A stretch of DNA of 64,000 bases from Microbacterium enclense. GTDB taxonomy: Bacteria > Actinomycetota > Actinomycetes > Actinomycetales > Microbacteriaceae. This document shows positions 24,620-34,213 of this stretch, in pieces. The translations under genes were made by a program, and so were the position numbers. The number at the start of each line of letters is the position of its first letter. Positions within the stretch are counted from its first letter, which is position 1. The stretch is taken from positions 126,926 through 190,925 of the forward strand of contig NZ_KQ758469.1 in assembly GCF_001456955.1 (NCBI RefSeq), in the 5' to 3' direction. The notes beneath the pieces are model-generated. The model was not told the DNA's origin. It saw only the letters and a program-made list of their open reading frames with translations, and made no database searches.

Positions 24620-27600
24620 GTGAGCTCCTCTTCGCGCGACGGTGCGCCCCTCGATCTCTGGTCCCTCTTCCTCGACCCGCCCGCCGAGGCCCGCCCCCGG
24701 GCGTGGTGGCACTGGATGGACGGCAACGCCGACGCCGAGGGAGCCGTCGCCGACCTGGAATGGCTGCACCGCGTGGGCGTGCGCGGCGTGCACCTGTTCG
24801 ACGGGGGCATGGGGGTGCCCCTGGTGGTCGACGCCCCGCGGCATCCGGGGACACCCGAATGGGACGACGCCGTCGAAGCCGCCGTGACCACCGCCGCGCG
24901 CCTGGGCATGGAGATCGCGATCGTGACCTCGGCGGGGTGGAGCGCCGCGGGCGGACCGTGGGTGGAGCCCGCTGATGCGATGAAGAAGGTGGTGTGGAGT
25001 GAGACCGTCGTCGAGGGCGGCTCAGTCGACATCACCCTGCCGCCCCTGCCCGATGCCGCCGGCGGCTTCCAGGACGCCGCGCGCCACGGCGCCGACGGGT
25101 CACCCCGGTGGTGCACCGACTGGCGCGTGGTCGCGTTCCCCGCCGATCCCGGCCAGACCCCCCTTCGCCCCACGGCCTATATGAGCGAGGGTGCGGAGAT
25201 CGACGGCGCCCCGCTTATCGACCGCGCCTTCGGGGACGGCATCCGTCTCCCCCGCGATCCCGACGCGTGGTCGGAGGCCGTTCTCGAGGCCGTCTTCGAC
25301 GAGCCCGTGACGGTGCGCGCGGTCACGCTCGGGCTGCCGGGACCTCGCGGCTTCGGGGCGGCACCCCCGCCGCTGGCGGTGCTGGAGGCCGAGGACGGCG
25401 CCGGATTCCGCGAGGTGGCGCGGCTCGATCCCACGACCGTGGTCGCCCGCACGGCCGCTTTCCCCGCCGTCACCGCGCGCCGCTTCCGCCTCGTGCTCTC
25501 GGCGGCGAGCGCGAGCGAGGCGCTGCCGCAGCTGTCGCCGGGGGTCCGGATGCCACCGGTGCTGCGCCGCGCCGATGCCTTCGTCGTGAGCGAGTTCGCG
25601 CTGTTCACCGGGCCCCGCGTGCATCACGCCGAGACGAAGGCGGGCTTCGGAGAGGAGCGCGACTTCTACGCCCTGGACTCGGTGGACGACCCCTCGACCC
25701 GCGCGATCGACCCCGGCCGGGTGGTCGACCTGACGGACGCCTTCGACGGGCGGCGGTTGCGGTGGGACGCCCCACCCGGGTCGTGGCGCGTGCTGCGTCT
25801 GGGCGCCTCGCTCACCGGCCAGACGAACGGACCGGCCCCCGCGATCTCGACCGGCCTCGAGGTCGACAAGCTCGACGGCCGTCGCGTCCGGACCTACCTT
25901 CGGGCCCATCTCGAGCGCTAACGTCCGCGGACAGGCCGCTTCACCGCGCTGCTGAGCGACAGCATCGAGGCCGGTGCCCAGAACTACACCGACGATCTCG
26001 CCGAGCGCTTCGCCATCGCGCGCGGCTACGACCCGACCGCGTGGCTCCCCGCGCTGGCGGGGTACGTCGTGGGCGGGGCGACCGCCAGCGACGGTTTCCT
26101 GTACGACTATCGCCGCACGCTGGGAGAGCTGCTCGCGACCGAGTACTACGGCACACTGTCGAGCGAGGCGCACAAGCGAGGAATGACGTACTACGCCGAG
26201 GCCCTCGAAGACGGGCGACCGCAGTGGGGCGACGACCTGGCGATGCGCGCGCCGGCTGACGTGCCGATGGGCGCGATGTGGACCTTCGACCCGGCTGCTG
26301 GGCCGAAGCCCACGTACGTCGCCGACCTGAAGGGCGCGTCGTCGGTCGCGCACGTGCACGGGCGCACCTGGACCGGTGCCGAGGCGTTCACGTCGTTCGG
26401 CGACCCCTGGGGTTGGATGCCGTCGAACCTCAAGCACGTCGCCGACCTGCAGCTGGCGCTGGGGGTCACGCGGTTCTGCGTGCACACCTCGCCGCACCAG
26501 CCGGCATCCACTCCCCCGCCCGGGATCGCGCTGGCGCCCTTCCTCGGTCAGGCCTTCACCCGCCACGAGACGTGGGCCGAGATGGCCGGTCCATGGATCG
26601 CCTACCTCGCACGCTGCTCGGCGGTGCTCGCGGCGGGCCGGCCGGCGGTCGACGTCGCAGTGTTCGTCGGGGAGGAAGCACCGGTGACGGGCCTGTACGA
26701 GAACCTCCTCGACCGCACCGTGCCCGAGGGCTTCGACTTCGACTACCTCGGCGTCGCCGGGCTCGATTTGCTCGAGGTGGAGGGCGACGAGATGGTCGCC
26801 GGCCACTCGCGCTACCGGGCCCTGTTCCTCGGCGGATCGAGCCACCGTCTGACCGTGGCGACCCTTCGGCGTCTTCGCACCCTGGTCGAGGCGGGAGCGA
26901 CGATCATCGGCCGACGTCCCGAGAAGTCGCCCTCTCGAGGCGACGACCCGGCGGAGTTCGCTGCGCTCGTCGCCGCGATCTGGCGCGCGACGAGCGTCAT
27001 CGAGATGACGGATCTGCCCGGTGCCCTCGCCAGCCTCGGCGTCGCTCCCGCCCGTCCCGTGACGGGCGCCCCGGTGCGCCGAATCGCCCGTGTGGTCGAC
27101 GGACGTCGCGTGGACTTCCTCGCCAATCCGTCACCCGACCCCGTCACCATAGCGCTCAGCGCGTTGCCGCAGAGCGTCGAGGTCTGGGACCCGGTGTCGC
27201 TGAGGCGGAGCGCACTCGCCCCCCTCGACGGTCGGGCCGAGGTGTCGCTTCCCCCCTTCGGCTCGGTCTTCGTCGTCGACGGCGCGGAGGCGGTCGCCCC
27301 GCCCGTCGAACGCCGTCTCGCCGCCACGGGGATGTGGAGCGTCGATTTGCCCGGACTCGCCACCACCGCCCACGGCGACGCCCCGCACCCCTGGACCGAC
27401 GACGGCGCGTCCGCCCGGGGATTCTCGGGGATCGGCGTCTATCGCGCCCGGCTGACGACCCCGGATGCCGCCCCCGCCGGCCGCATCGAGCTCGACCTCG
27501 GCGCGGTCCACGGCGTCGCCCGCGTCCGCGTGAACGGACGTGAGTGCGGGATCACGTGGACGAGCCCGTACCGCGTCGACGTCTCGGACGCGTGGCTCGA

Positions 27601-27775
27601 GGGAGCGAACGAGGTCGAGATCGACGTGGCAGTCCCCTGGCGCAATCGACTGATCGCAGAGGCCGCCCGACCCACGGGCGAGATCTTCGCACCGATGACG
27701 CAGGTGTTCTCGGCCGACGCCGAGGTGCGTCCCGCGGGCCTCGCCGGACCGGTGACCCTCGTCGACATCGCCTGA
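24620..27775 (+). pseudogene. GH106-like alpha-L-rhamnosidase, interrupted by an in-frame stop
   Basis: The frame encodes 1051 residues but has a TAA at 25919-25921; both halves are in the same frame. The first half (434 residues) begins RPRAWWHWMDGNADAEG, typical of GH106-like glycosyl hydrolases. The second half resumes with GRFTALLSDSIEAGAQNYTDD and YRRTLGELLATEYYG and ends in a galactose-binding-like sandwich (VRVNGRECGITWTSPYRVDVS). One base change (TAC to TAA, a Tyr in LERY) would explain the break. The GTG at 24620 follows GAGGA. Members remove rhamnose from plant glycosides. It may be a recent nonsense mutation, a sequencing error, or two expressed fragments (a restart near 26069 is possible). 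Confidence 0.75.
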
Positions 27776-27817
27776 TCACGGGCGAATCCGTCGCACTACT
27801 GCACGGCATCAACACAG

Positions 27818-27826
27818 CTAATGTCG
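27818..27826 (+). promoter_or_regulatory. Operator candidate CTAATGTCG upstream of the binding-protein gene
   Basis: GCTAATGTCGAAAACCGAC contains CTAATGTCG and the small inverted repeat GTCG-AAAAC-CGAC. It lies 100 bp upstream of the ATG at 27926, in the 150-bp gap between the GH106-like gene and the solute-binding protein gene. Confidence 0.5.
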
Positions 27827-27925
27827 AAAACCGACGGATGTATGTCACTCTGAAGACGCGGCCCCGACGCCGCACCAGCCGCTCCCGGGGCTGGAGACAA
27901 AGAAGTCACCGAAAGGGTTCGTTCC

Positions 27926-29209
27926 ATGCCACAGCACCGTTCGCTCCGGCCCCTCCGTCTTCCCCTGCTCGCAGCCCCCCTCGCCGGCGTCCTCCTCCTC
28001 GCCGGATGCTCGGGCAGCGGCGACTCCGGGAGCGGCGACTCGGCCGACGGGTTCACCGTCATGGTCGCTCAGGCCAATGACGACGACCAGTCGTACGCCA
28101 AGGTCCTCGAGGCCTACGGACAGGAGAAGGGCCTCAACATCGAGGTCATCCCCTACCCCTCCGACGGCTACAACACGCAGGTCACCACGCAGTTGCAGGC
28201 CGGCAATGCCGCCGACGTCATGATCCTCGCGCCGGGCACGGGTCAGCCGATCTCGATCGTGAACCTCGCCCAGGCGGGGCTGCTCGCACCGCTCGCCGAC
28301 TCCTCCACGGGCGTCATCCCCGCGAACGCCGAGAACCAGTACCAGGTCGACGGCAAGACGTACGGCCAGCCCACGGCACTCGTGCCCGTCGGCCTCGTGT
28401 ACAACAACGACGCCGCCGCCGAGGCCGGCCTCAGCGAGTACCCCGAGACATACGAACAACTGTTGTCGGACTGCAAGACCGTCCGCGACGCCGGCAAGTC
28501 GTTCACGGTCCTCGCCGGTGGGATCCCCTTCAACACCGGTTTGATGGCCCAGCTCATCTCGGCGACGCGCGTGTACGAGGCGGAGCCCGACTGGAACCAG
28601 CAGCGCGCCGACGGCACGGTCACCTTCGCCGACTCCGAGGGCTGGAAGGAGACGCTGCAGGACCTCGTCGACATGAACGCCGGCGGCTGCTTCCAGGACG
28701 GCGTCGCGGGCGGCACGTTCGACAACATCACCGCCGGCCTGGGCGGCGGCACGTCGCTCTCGGCCGCCGTGCCCGGCAGCGCGGCGAGCTCGATCGGCCA
28801 GGCCAGCGGTGCCACGCTCACCGTGCAGAGCTTCCCGCCCGCGTCGGGCCAGAAGCCGTTCCTGCTCGCCTCGGCCAACTACGCGTGGGCGGTCAACGCC
28901 AAGGCCGACGACGCCAAGAAGAAGCTCATCCAGGACTTCCTCGACTGGGTCGCCACTCCCGAGCAGGCGAAGAGCTTCGCCGACTCGTTCGGCGCGGTCC
29001 CCATCGCGGGAGCCACGACCGACGGCCTCCTCCCGCAGTACACGACGGTCGGCTCGCTGCTCGAGGCGAACGCGTACACGGGCCTGCCGAACGCCGCCTG
29101 GCCCAACGCCGCGGTCTACGACGCGCTCGGCACCGGCGTCCAGGGCCTGCTGACCGGCCAGAAGACGGTCGACCAGGTGCTCGCCGACATGGACAGCGCC
29201 TGGGGGTGA
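27926..29209 (+). CDS. Sugar ABC transporter solute-binding lipoprotein
   Basis: 427 residues. The signal peptide ends in the lipobox LLLAGC (Cys at about residue 28), so the protein is lipid-anchored outside the membrane, followed by a Gly/Ser linker and a family 1 extracellular solute-binding fold (FTVMVAQANDDDQSYAKVLE, IEVIPYPSDGYNTQVTTQLQ, ADVMILAPGTGQ, GYSEYPETY-type hinge). It captures a saccharide or glycoside for the CUT1 permeases at 22662-24463, which lie beyond the GH106-like gene on the other strand. The gene is followed by GH43 and GH3 genes in the same direction. Confidence 0.9.
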   Translation: MPQHRSLRPLRLPLLAAPLAGVLLLAGCSGSGDSGSGDSADGFTVMVAQANDDDQSYAKVLEAYGQEKGLNIEVIPYPSDGYNTQVTTQLQAGNAADVMILAPGTGQPISIVNLAQAGLLAPLADSSTGVIPANAENQYQVDGKTYGQPTALVPVGLVYNNDAAAEAGLSEYPETYEQLLSDCKTVRDAGKSFTVLAGGIPFNTGLMAQLISATRVYEAEPDWNQQRADGTVTFADSEGWKETLQDLVDMNAGGCFQDGVAGGTFDNITAGLGGGTSLSAAVPGSAASSIGQASGATLTVQSFPPASGQKPFLLASANYAWAVNAKADDAKKKLIQDFLDWVATPEQAKSFADSFGAVPIAGATTDGLLPQYTTVGSLLEANAYTGLPNAAWPNAAVYDALGTGVQGLLTGQKTVDQVLADMDSAWG

Positions 29210-29333
29210 TCCGGTCTCGGCCGACCGGCGTCCCCGCGGGCGACGGTCGGCCGATGTCCCCCTCCCAGACCGATCGGCTGTCGCCCCACGGGGCGGCGGC
29301 CGATCGCCCGTTCCCCTCGACCGCTGGAGCCTC

Positions 29334-30797
29334 GTGACCACCTTCCGCAACCCCGTCCTGGGCGGCGACCGCCCCGACCCCGCCGTCATCAAAGTGGGCG
29401 ACGAGTACTGGATGACGTACTCCTCGTTCGAGTCGGCCCCGGGGCTCCCGCTCTATCGCTCCCGCGACCTCGTCACGTGGGAGTACGTCACGGCAGCGCT
29501 TCCCCACCCCGTCGGCAGCACCTTCGCCGTCGACATCGCCGAGGTCGACGGGCGCTTCTTCATCTACATCCCCTTCGTCCCGGCATCCTGGTCCAGCCTC
29601 ACCGAGCCCTCGATCTTCGTCATCCACGCCGATGCCATGGAGGGCCCCTGGTCGGAGCCCATCGACCTCGGCATCCGCGGGGCGATCGATCCCGGTCATG
29701 CCGTGGGCGACGACGGAACGCGGTACCTCTTCACCAACGGCATCCGTCGCATCGCGCTGAGCGCCGACGGACTCTCGACCGTCGGCGAGCTGGAGCACGT
29801 CTACGACGGGTGGCACTACCCCGATGAATGGATCACCGAGGCCTACGCCCTCGAGGGGCCGAAGCTGTTGCGAAAGGACGGCTGGTTCTACCTGATCAGC
29901 GCCGTCGGCGGCACCGGCGGGCCTCCCACCGGGCACATGGTGATCGCCGCCCGGTCGCGTTCGGTCGACGGTCCGTGGGAGAACAGCCCGCACAATCCCG
30001 TCACCCGCACGACGGATGCCGCGCAGGCCTGGTGGTCGCGCGGTCATGCGACCCTCGTGCCCGGGCCGACCGGCGACGGCTGGTGGATGCTTTCGCACGG
30101 CTACGAGAACGGTTACCGCACGCTCGGACGGCAGATCCTGCTCGAACCCGTGACCTGGACCGACGACGGGTGGCCCGTGGGCGCCGACGACATCGGCGGC
30201 GACCTCGAGGCCCCGGCCGGGGCCGCCCCGCAAGCGCAGCCGGCGTCGTGGACCGACGATTTCGCGGCCCTTCCCTCCGGCGAGCGCTGGACGTTCCACG
30301 CCCCCGGGCCCGATGCGGCTGCGCGGCTCCGCCTCGATCACGGCCTCGTGCTGGCGGCGAAGGGCTCCTCCCCGTCCGACACCTCTCCCCTGGTCGCCAT
30401 CGCGCCCGACCACTCCTACGAGATCGAAGCCGACGTCGAACTCCTCGGCGACGACACCGAGGCCGGGCTCCTGCTCTTCTTCAACGACCGGCTGTACGTC
30501 GGAATCGGCATCGACGGCGACCGCATGCTCACGTACTTCGGCGGGCACCCGCACCACCGACCGGAGCCGGCACCGCCGGTGCGGCGTCTGCAGCTGCGCA
30601 TCCGCACGATCGAGCACATCGTCGAAATCCACTACCGCGAACCCGGGGGCGCGTGGACCCGCCACGGCCTGCGCTTCGAGGTGTCGGGCTACCACGCCAA
30701 CACCGTCGGCGACCTGCTGAGCCTGCGTCCCGCGCTGTACGCGACCGGTTCCGGCTCGGCGCGCTTCCGCTGCGTGTCCTACCGGCCGCTGTCGTGA
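29334..30797 (+). CDS. Glycoside hydrolase family 43 protein
   Basis: 487 residues. The N-terminal five-bladed propeller has the three acidic residues of GH43: Asp in GGDRPDPAVI (about 15), Asp in RGAIDPGHAV (about 119) and Glu in LEGPKLLRKDGWFYL (about 179). A beta-sandwich at about 300-485 (DDFAALPSGERWTF, EADVELLGDDTEAGLLLF) follows, as in GH43 beta-xylosidases and arabinofuranosidases. No signal peptide is seen, so it works in the cytoplasm on imported oligosaccharides or glycosides. The GTG at 29334 is preceded by GGAG. Its stop overlaps the GH3 start (GTGA). Confidence 0.88.
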   Translation: MTTFRNPVLGGDRPDPAVIKVGDEYWMTYSSFESAPGLPLYRSRDLVTWEYVTAALPHPVGSTFAVDIAEVDGRFFIYIPFVPASWSSLTEPSIFVIHADAMEGPWSEPIDLGIRGAIDPGHAVGDDGTRYLFTNGIRRIALSADGLSTVGELEHVYDGWHYPDEWITEAYALEGPKLLRKDGWFYLISAVGGTGGPPTGHMVIAARSRSVDGPWENSPHNPVTRTTDAAQAWWSRGHATLVPGPTGDGWWMLSHGYENGYRTLGRQILLEPVTWTDDGWPVGADDIGGDLEAPAGAAPQAQPASWTDDFAALPSGERWTFHAPGPDAAARLRLDHGLVLAAKGSSPSDTSPLVAIAPDHSYEIEADVELLGDDTEAGLLLFFNDRLYVGIGIDGDRMLTYFGGHPHHRPEPAPPVRRLQLRIRTIEHIVEIHYREPGGAWTRHGLRFEVSGYHANTVGDLLSLRPALYATGSGSARFRCVSYRPLS

Positions 30798-32947
30798 GCT
30801 CCCGCATCGACGAGCTCGTCTCGCGCATGACGTGGGACGAGAAGCTCGGCCAATTGCAGATCGTCTTCCGCCCGAACCCCGACGACGCCGCCGCCCTCGT
30901 CCGCCGGGGCATCGGCTCGACCTTCTGGCCGCCGTCCGCCGCGGCCACCAACGCGCTGCAGCGCGTCGCCGCGGAAGAGACGCGACTCGGCATCCCGCTG
31001 CTCGTCGGACTCGACGTGATCCACGGGCAGCGCACGATCGGTCCCATCCCCCTCTCGCAGGCCGCCGCCTTCGACCCCGGGCTCGTGCGCGAACTCGCCC
31101 ACCTCGCCGCGCGCGAAGCCCGATCGGGGGGCGTGACCTGGACCTTCTCGCCCATGGCCGACGTCTCGCGCGACCCGCGCTGGGGCCGCGTGTCCGAGGG
31201 GTTCGGCGAGGACCCACTGCTGACCTCGCTGCTCGTCGCCGCCATGGTCGAGGGCTATCAGGGCGACGATCTGTCAGCCCCCGACGCCATCGCCGCGACG
31301 GCGAAGCACTTCGTCGGGTACGGCGCCGGCGAAGGGGGCCGCGACTACAACGGCGCCGACCTGTCGGAGCGCGCCCTGCGCACCGTGCACCTCCCGCCGT
31401 TCGACGCCGCCGTCCGCGCGGGCGCGGCGTCGGTGATGGCCGCGTTCACCTCGGTCTCCGGTATTCCGATGCACGCTCACCGGCGCCTGCTGACCGACCT
31501 GCTCAAGGGGGAGTGGGGCTTCGGCGGTGTCGTCGTGGGCGACGCCGAGGGCGTGGCCAACCTCGTGCCGCACGGGGTGGCCCGTGACGTGCCGGATGCC
31601 GTCCGCCAGTCGTACCATGCCGGGCTCGACATCGAGATGGGCGGCGCTCCCCTCTCGCTCACGGCCGACGACCTCGCGCCGGGCCGCCTCGACCCCGCCC
31701 GCATCGACGACGCCGTGCGCCGGGTGCTCCGACTGAAAGAGGCCCTCGGTCTGTTCGAGAACCCCTACGTCGATCCCGCCGCCGAGATCACCGCACCGGA
31801 TGCCGCATCGCGCGCCCTCGTGCGAGCCGCCGCCGCGCGCGGGAGTGTGCTGCTCCAGAACGACGGCGTTCTGCCGCTCGTCGACCCGCGCTCGGTGCTG
31901 CTCACCGGTCCGTACGCCACCTCGACCGACCACCTGGGCGCGTGGGTGCAGTTCTTCGGCGCGCACGCGGGCACCGTCGCCGACGACCTGCGCGCGCGCC
32001 GTCCCGACCTCGATCTGATCGTCGAGGAGGGCGCGGACTTCCTCTCACTCGACGACACGGGCATCGCCGCGGCCGCGGAGGCCGCTCGTCACGTCGAGAT
32101 CGCCGTCGTCCTGGCGGGCGAACCGTCGGCGCTTTCGGGCGAAGCAGCCTCCCGCAGCGACCTGGCCCTGCCCGGCCGTCAAGAGGACCTCATCCGCGCG
32201 GTCGCCGCGACCGGCACACCCACGGTCGTCATGCTGGTCACCGGTCGGCCGCTCGTGGTGGCCGGCTGGATCGACCACGTCGCCGCCGCCGTCGTGGTGT
32301 GGCACGGCGGCACCGAGGCGCCGGCCGCCATCGTCGATCTGCTGCTGGGCGAGGCCGAGCCCGCCGGACGCCTGCCGATGTCGTTCCCCCGCTCGGTCGG
32401 CCAGGTGCCGATCCACTACGCGCACGAGAACACCGGTCGCCCCGCGACCACGGGCGGCACCCTCACCGTCGAACACCACGACGTGGGGCTCCACGGCCCC
32501 GGAAACGTGGAGAACAAGTACACCTCGAAGTACCTCGACCTGCCCCTCGGTCCGCGATTCGCGTTCGGCCACGGGTCGGGCTACGCGCGCTTCGCACACG
32601 AGGCGCCGCGGGTGTCGACATCCATTTTCTCGGCCGAGGGCCCGCGCGACGAGACCGTGCTGACCGTCGAGATCGAGGTGAGGAACGTCTCGAACCGCCG
32701 TGGCGATGAGGTCGTGCAGGTCTTCGCCCGCGACGTGGTGGCCACGGTCACCCAGCCGGTGCGGCGCCTCATCGGCTTCGCGCGTCAGACGGTGGATGCC
32801 GGCGCCACCGCGACCGTGACCATCCCGGTGCGGCGGGAATGCCTGGCCCTGTGGCGCGACGGATGGGTGGTCGAGCCGGGCGCTTTCGAGCTGCACGTGG
32901 GTGGCTCCCTCGATGCGACGCAGGTGGTGATGATCGCGGCGGAGTGA
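30794..32947 (+). CDS. Glycoside hydrolase family 3 protein (beta-glucosidase/xylosidase-like)
   Basis: 717 residues. The N-terminal barrel has GIPLLVGLDVIHGQRTIGPIP (about 80), FSPMADVSRDPRWGRVSEGFGED and AATAKHFVGYGAGEGGRDYN; the nucleophile is probably the Asp in GVVVGDAEGVANL (about 247). The C-terminal alpha/beta sandwich and fibronectin-like domain follow (DEVVQVFARDVVATVTQPVRRL). No signal peptide, so intracellular. The GTG at 30794 overlaps the GH43 stop. It probably removes beta-linked glucose or xylose from imported glycosides. The nucleophile motif is GDAEG instead of the common SDW/SDY, a substitution around the catalytic Asp. Confidence 0.9.
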   Translation: MSSRIDELVSRMTWDEKLGQLQIVFRPNPDDAAALVRRGIGSTFWPPSAAATNALQRVAAEETRLGIPLLVGLDVIHGQRTIGPIPLSQAAAFDPGLVRELAHLAAREARSGGVTWTFSPMADVSRDPRWGRVSEGFGEDPLLTSLLVAAMVEGYQGDDLSAPDAIAATAKHFVGYGAGEGGRDYNGADLSERALRTVHLPPFDAAVRAGAASVMAAFTSVSGIPMHAHRRLLTDLLKGEWGFGGVVVGDAEGVANLVPHGVARDVPDAVRQSYHAGLDIEMGGAPLSLTADDLAPGRLDPARIDDAVRRVLRLKEALGLFENPYVDPAAEITAPDAASRALVRAAAARGSVLLQNDGVLPLVDPRSVLLTGPYATSTDHLGAWVQFFGAHAGTVADDLRARRPDLDLIVEEGADFLSLDDTGIAAAAEAARHVEIAVVLAGEPSALSGEAASRSDLALPGRQEDLIRAVAATGTPTVVMLVTGRPLVVAGWIDHVAAAVVVWHGGTEAPAAIVDLLLGEAEPAGRLPMSFPRSVGQVPIHYAHENTGRPATTGGTLTVEHHDVGLHGPGNVENKYTSKYLDLPLGPRFAFGHGSGYARFAHEAPRVSTSIFSAEGPRDETVLTVEIEVRNVSNRRGDEVVQVFARDVVATVTQPVRRLIGFARQTVDAGATATVTIPVRRECLALWRDGWVVEPGAFELHVGGSLDATQVVMIAAE

Positions 32948-33050
32948 CTCGGATCACGATCGGGAATATCTTCAGCCATTGCATCGATGTGATTGATACG
33001 CTCGGGCTCAGCCGATTCGTTCCACCCCGGCACGAGGAGAACACGACGAC

Positions 33051-33989
33051 GTGTCCGACAACGCAGCTCTTTCCCGCCTCGATCTGAACCTCCTGGTCTC
33101 GCTCGACGCGCTGCTCACCGAGCGCAGCGTCACCCGCGCGGCCGAGAGCCTGCACCTCAGCCAGCCCGCACTCAGCGCCTCGCTCGCGCGCCTGCGCACC
33201 CACTTCGACGACCAGATCCTCGCCCGCCGCGGCAACACGTACGAGCTCACGCCGTTCGCGCTGCGACTGACCGACCACACCAGCACCGCCCTCGAGGCCG
33301 CACGGCGCGTGTTCGAGAGCCAGTCCTCGTGGTCACCGGCGGAATCGACCCGCGAGTTCTCGATCTACGGCTCCGACTACGGCTTCGTCACCGTCGGCAC
33401 GGTCGTGTCGCAACTCGCCGCCGAGCAGGCCCCGGGCGTCCGGTTCCGCTACATGCTGCACAATCCCGGGATCGTCGAAGACGCCGCGAACCGTCTTCGC
33501 TCCGCCGACGCCATGGTCATCCCCCACGGCCCCGTCTCGGAACTGCCCTACCTCGACCTGTGGCAGGACGACTGGCTCGCGGTCGTCTCCGACGACAACG
33601 CCGACGTGGGCGATGCGCTCACGATGCAGAACCTCGCCGATCTGCCCTGGGTGCTGACGTTCCAATCGCGGTCGGCCTTCACCTCGGCCGCGCGGCAGGT
33701 GCAGCAACTCGGCGTCGAGCCGCACATCGAGGTCGTGCTCGAGAGCTTCCTCTCGGTGGGCCACTTCGTCAGCGGCACGCGTCGCGTCGGTCTCGTGCAG
33801 TCGGCGCTGGCGCCGCACCTGCTGCGCATCGGCGGCATCCGCGTCGTACCGCTGCCCTTCGCGGCGACTCCCATCGTGAGCGCACTGTGGTGGCATCCCT
33901 CGCACAACCGTGACCCGGAGCACGAGTGGATGCGCGGGCTCTTCGCCGAGGCCGGCCGCGTGATCGCCGCCGGACACGCCCCGCACTGA
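33051..33989 (+). CDS. LysR family transcriptional regulator
   Basis: 312 residues. The N-terminal winged helix (RLDLNLLVSLDALLTERSVT, ESLHLSQPALSASLARLRTH) is typical of the NodD-like branch of LysR proteins. The substrate-binding domain starts near residue 90 (REFSIYGSDYGFVTV). The start is a GTG at 33051 with GAGGAG 11 bases upstream. Upstream lies the GH3 gene (104-bp gap) and downstream a flavin monooxygenase. It could control 34214-37520; the inducer is probably an aromatic compound, as usual for this group, but this is inferred. Confidence 0.9.
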   Translation: MSDNAALSRLDLNLLVSLDALLTERSVTRAAESLHLSQPALSASLARLRTHFDDQILARRGNTYELTPFALRLTDHTSTALEAARRVFESQSSWSPAESTREFSIYGSDYGFVTVGTVVSQLAAEQAPGVRFRYMLHNPGIVEDAANRLRSADAMVIPHGPVSELPYLDLWQDDWLAVVSDDNADVGDALTMQNLADLPWVLTFQSRSAFTSAARQVQQLGVEPHIEVVLESFLSVGHFVSGTRRVGLVQSALAPHLLRIGGIRVVPLPFAATPIVSALWWHPSHNRDPEHEWMRGLFAEAGRVIAAGHAPH

Positions 33990-34131
33990 GGGGTCCGCCG
34001 GGCGCGAACGGCCGACCGACGTCGCCCGATCGTTGCGCCGAGCACTATCGAGCGGTCCTATGCGGCGCATCAGGATGCCGCGCACCCGGCGTCGGGGACG
34101 GATCTTGTGGACGCGGCCGTTCCGCCATAGG

Positions 34132-34163
34132 TTCAGAACCAGAACCAACGTACTGATTCTGAA
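34132..34163. promoter_or_regulatory. Inverted repeat upstream of the second flavin monooxygenase
   Basis: Perfect seven-base arms TTCAGAA and TTCTGAA, 18 bp apart, 51 bp upstream of the GTG at 34214. It is an operator candidate for the adjacent LysR or TetR regulator. The rest of 33990-34213 holds no gene. Confidence 0.4.
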
Positions 34164-34213
34164 AATGGCCGCTCTCCCGCGCGTCCCGTCATCCGCTCAG
34201 TGAGGAGCATCCC

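Noticed and set aside
25922..27775. Frameshift in the GH106-like gene
   Set aside because: Both halves are in the same reading frame, so a point nonsense change is sufficient.
34006..34122. Inverted repeat GAACGGCCG ... CGGCCGTTC as a terminator for the LysR gene
   Set aside because: The arms are 9 bp and about 100 bp apart; a chance pair in GC-rich DNA is likely.
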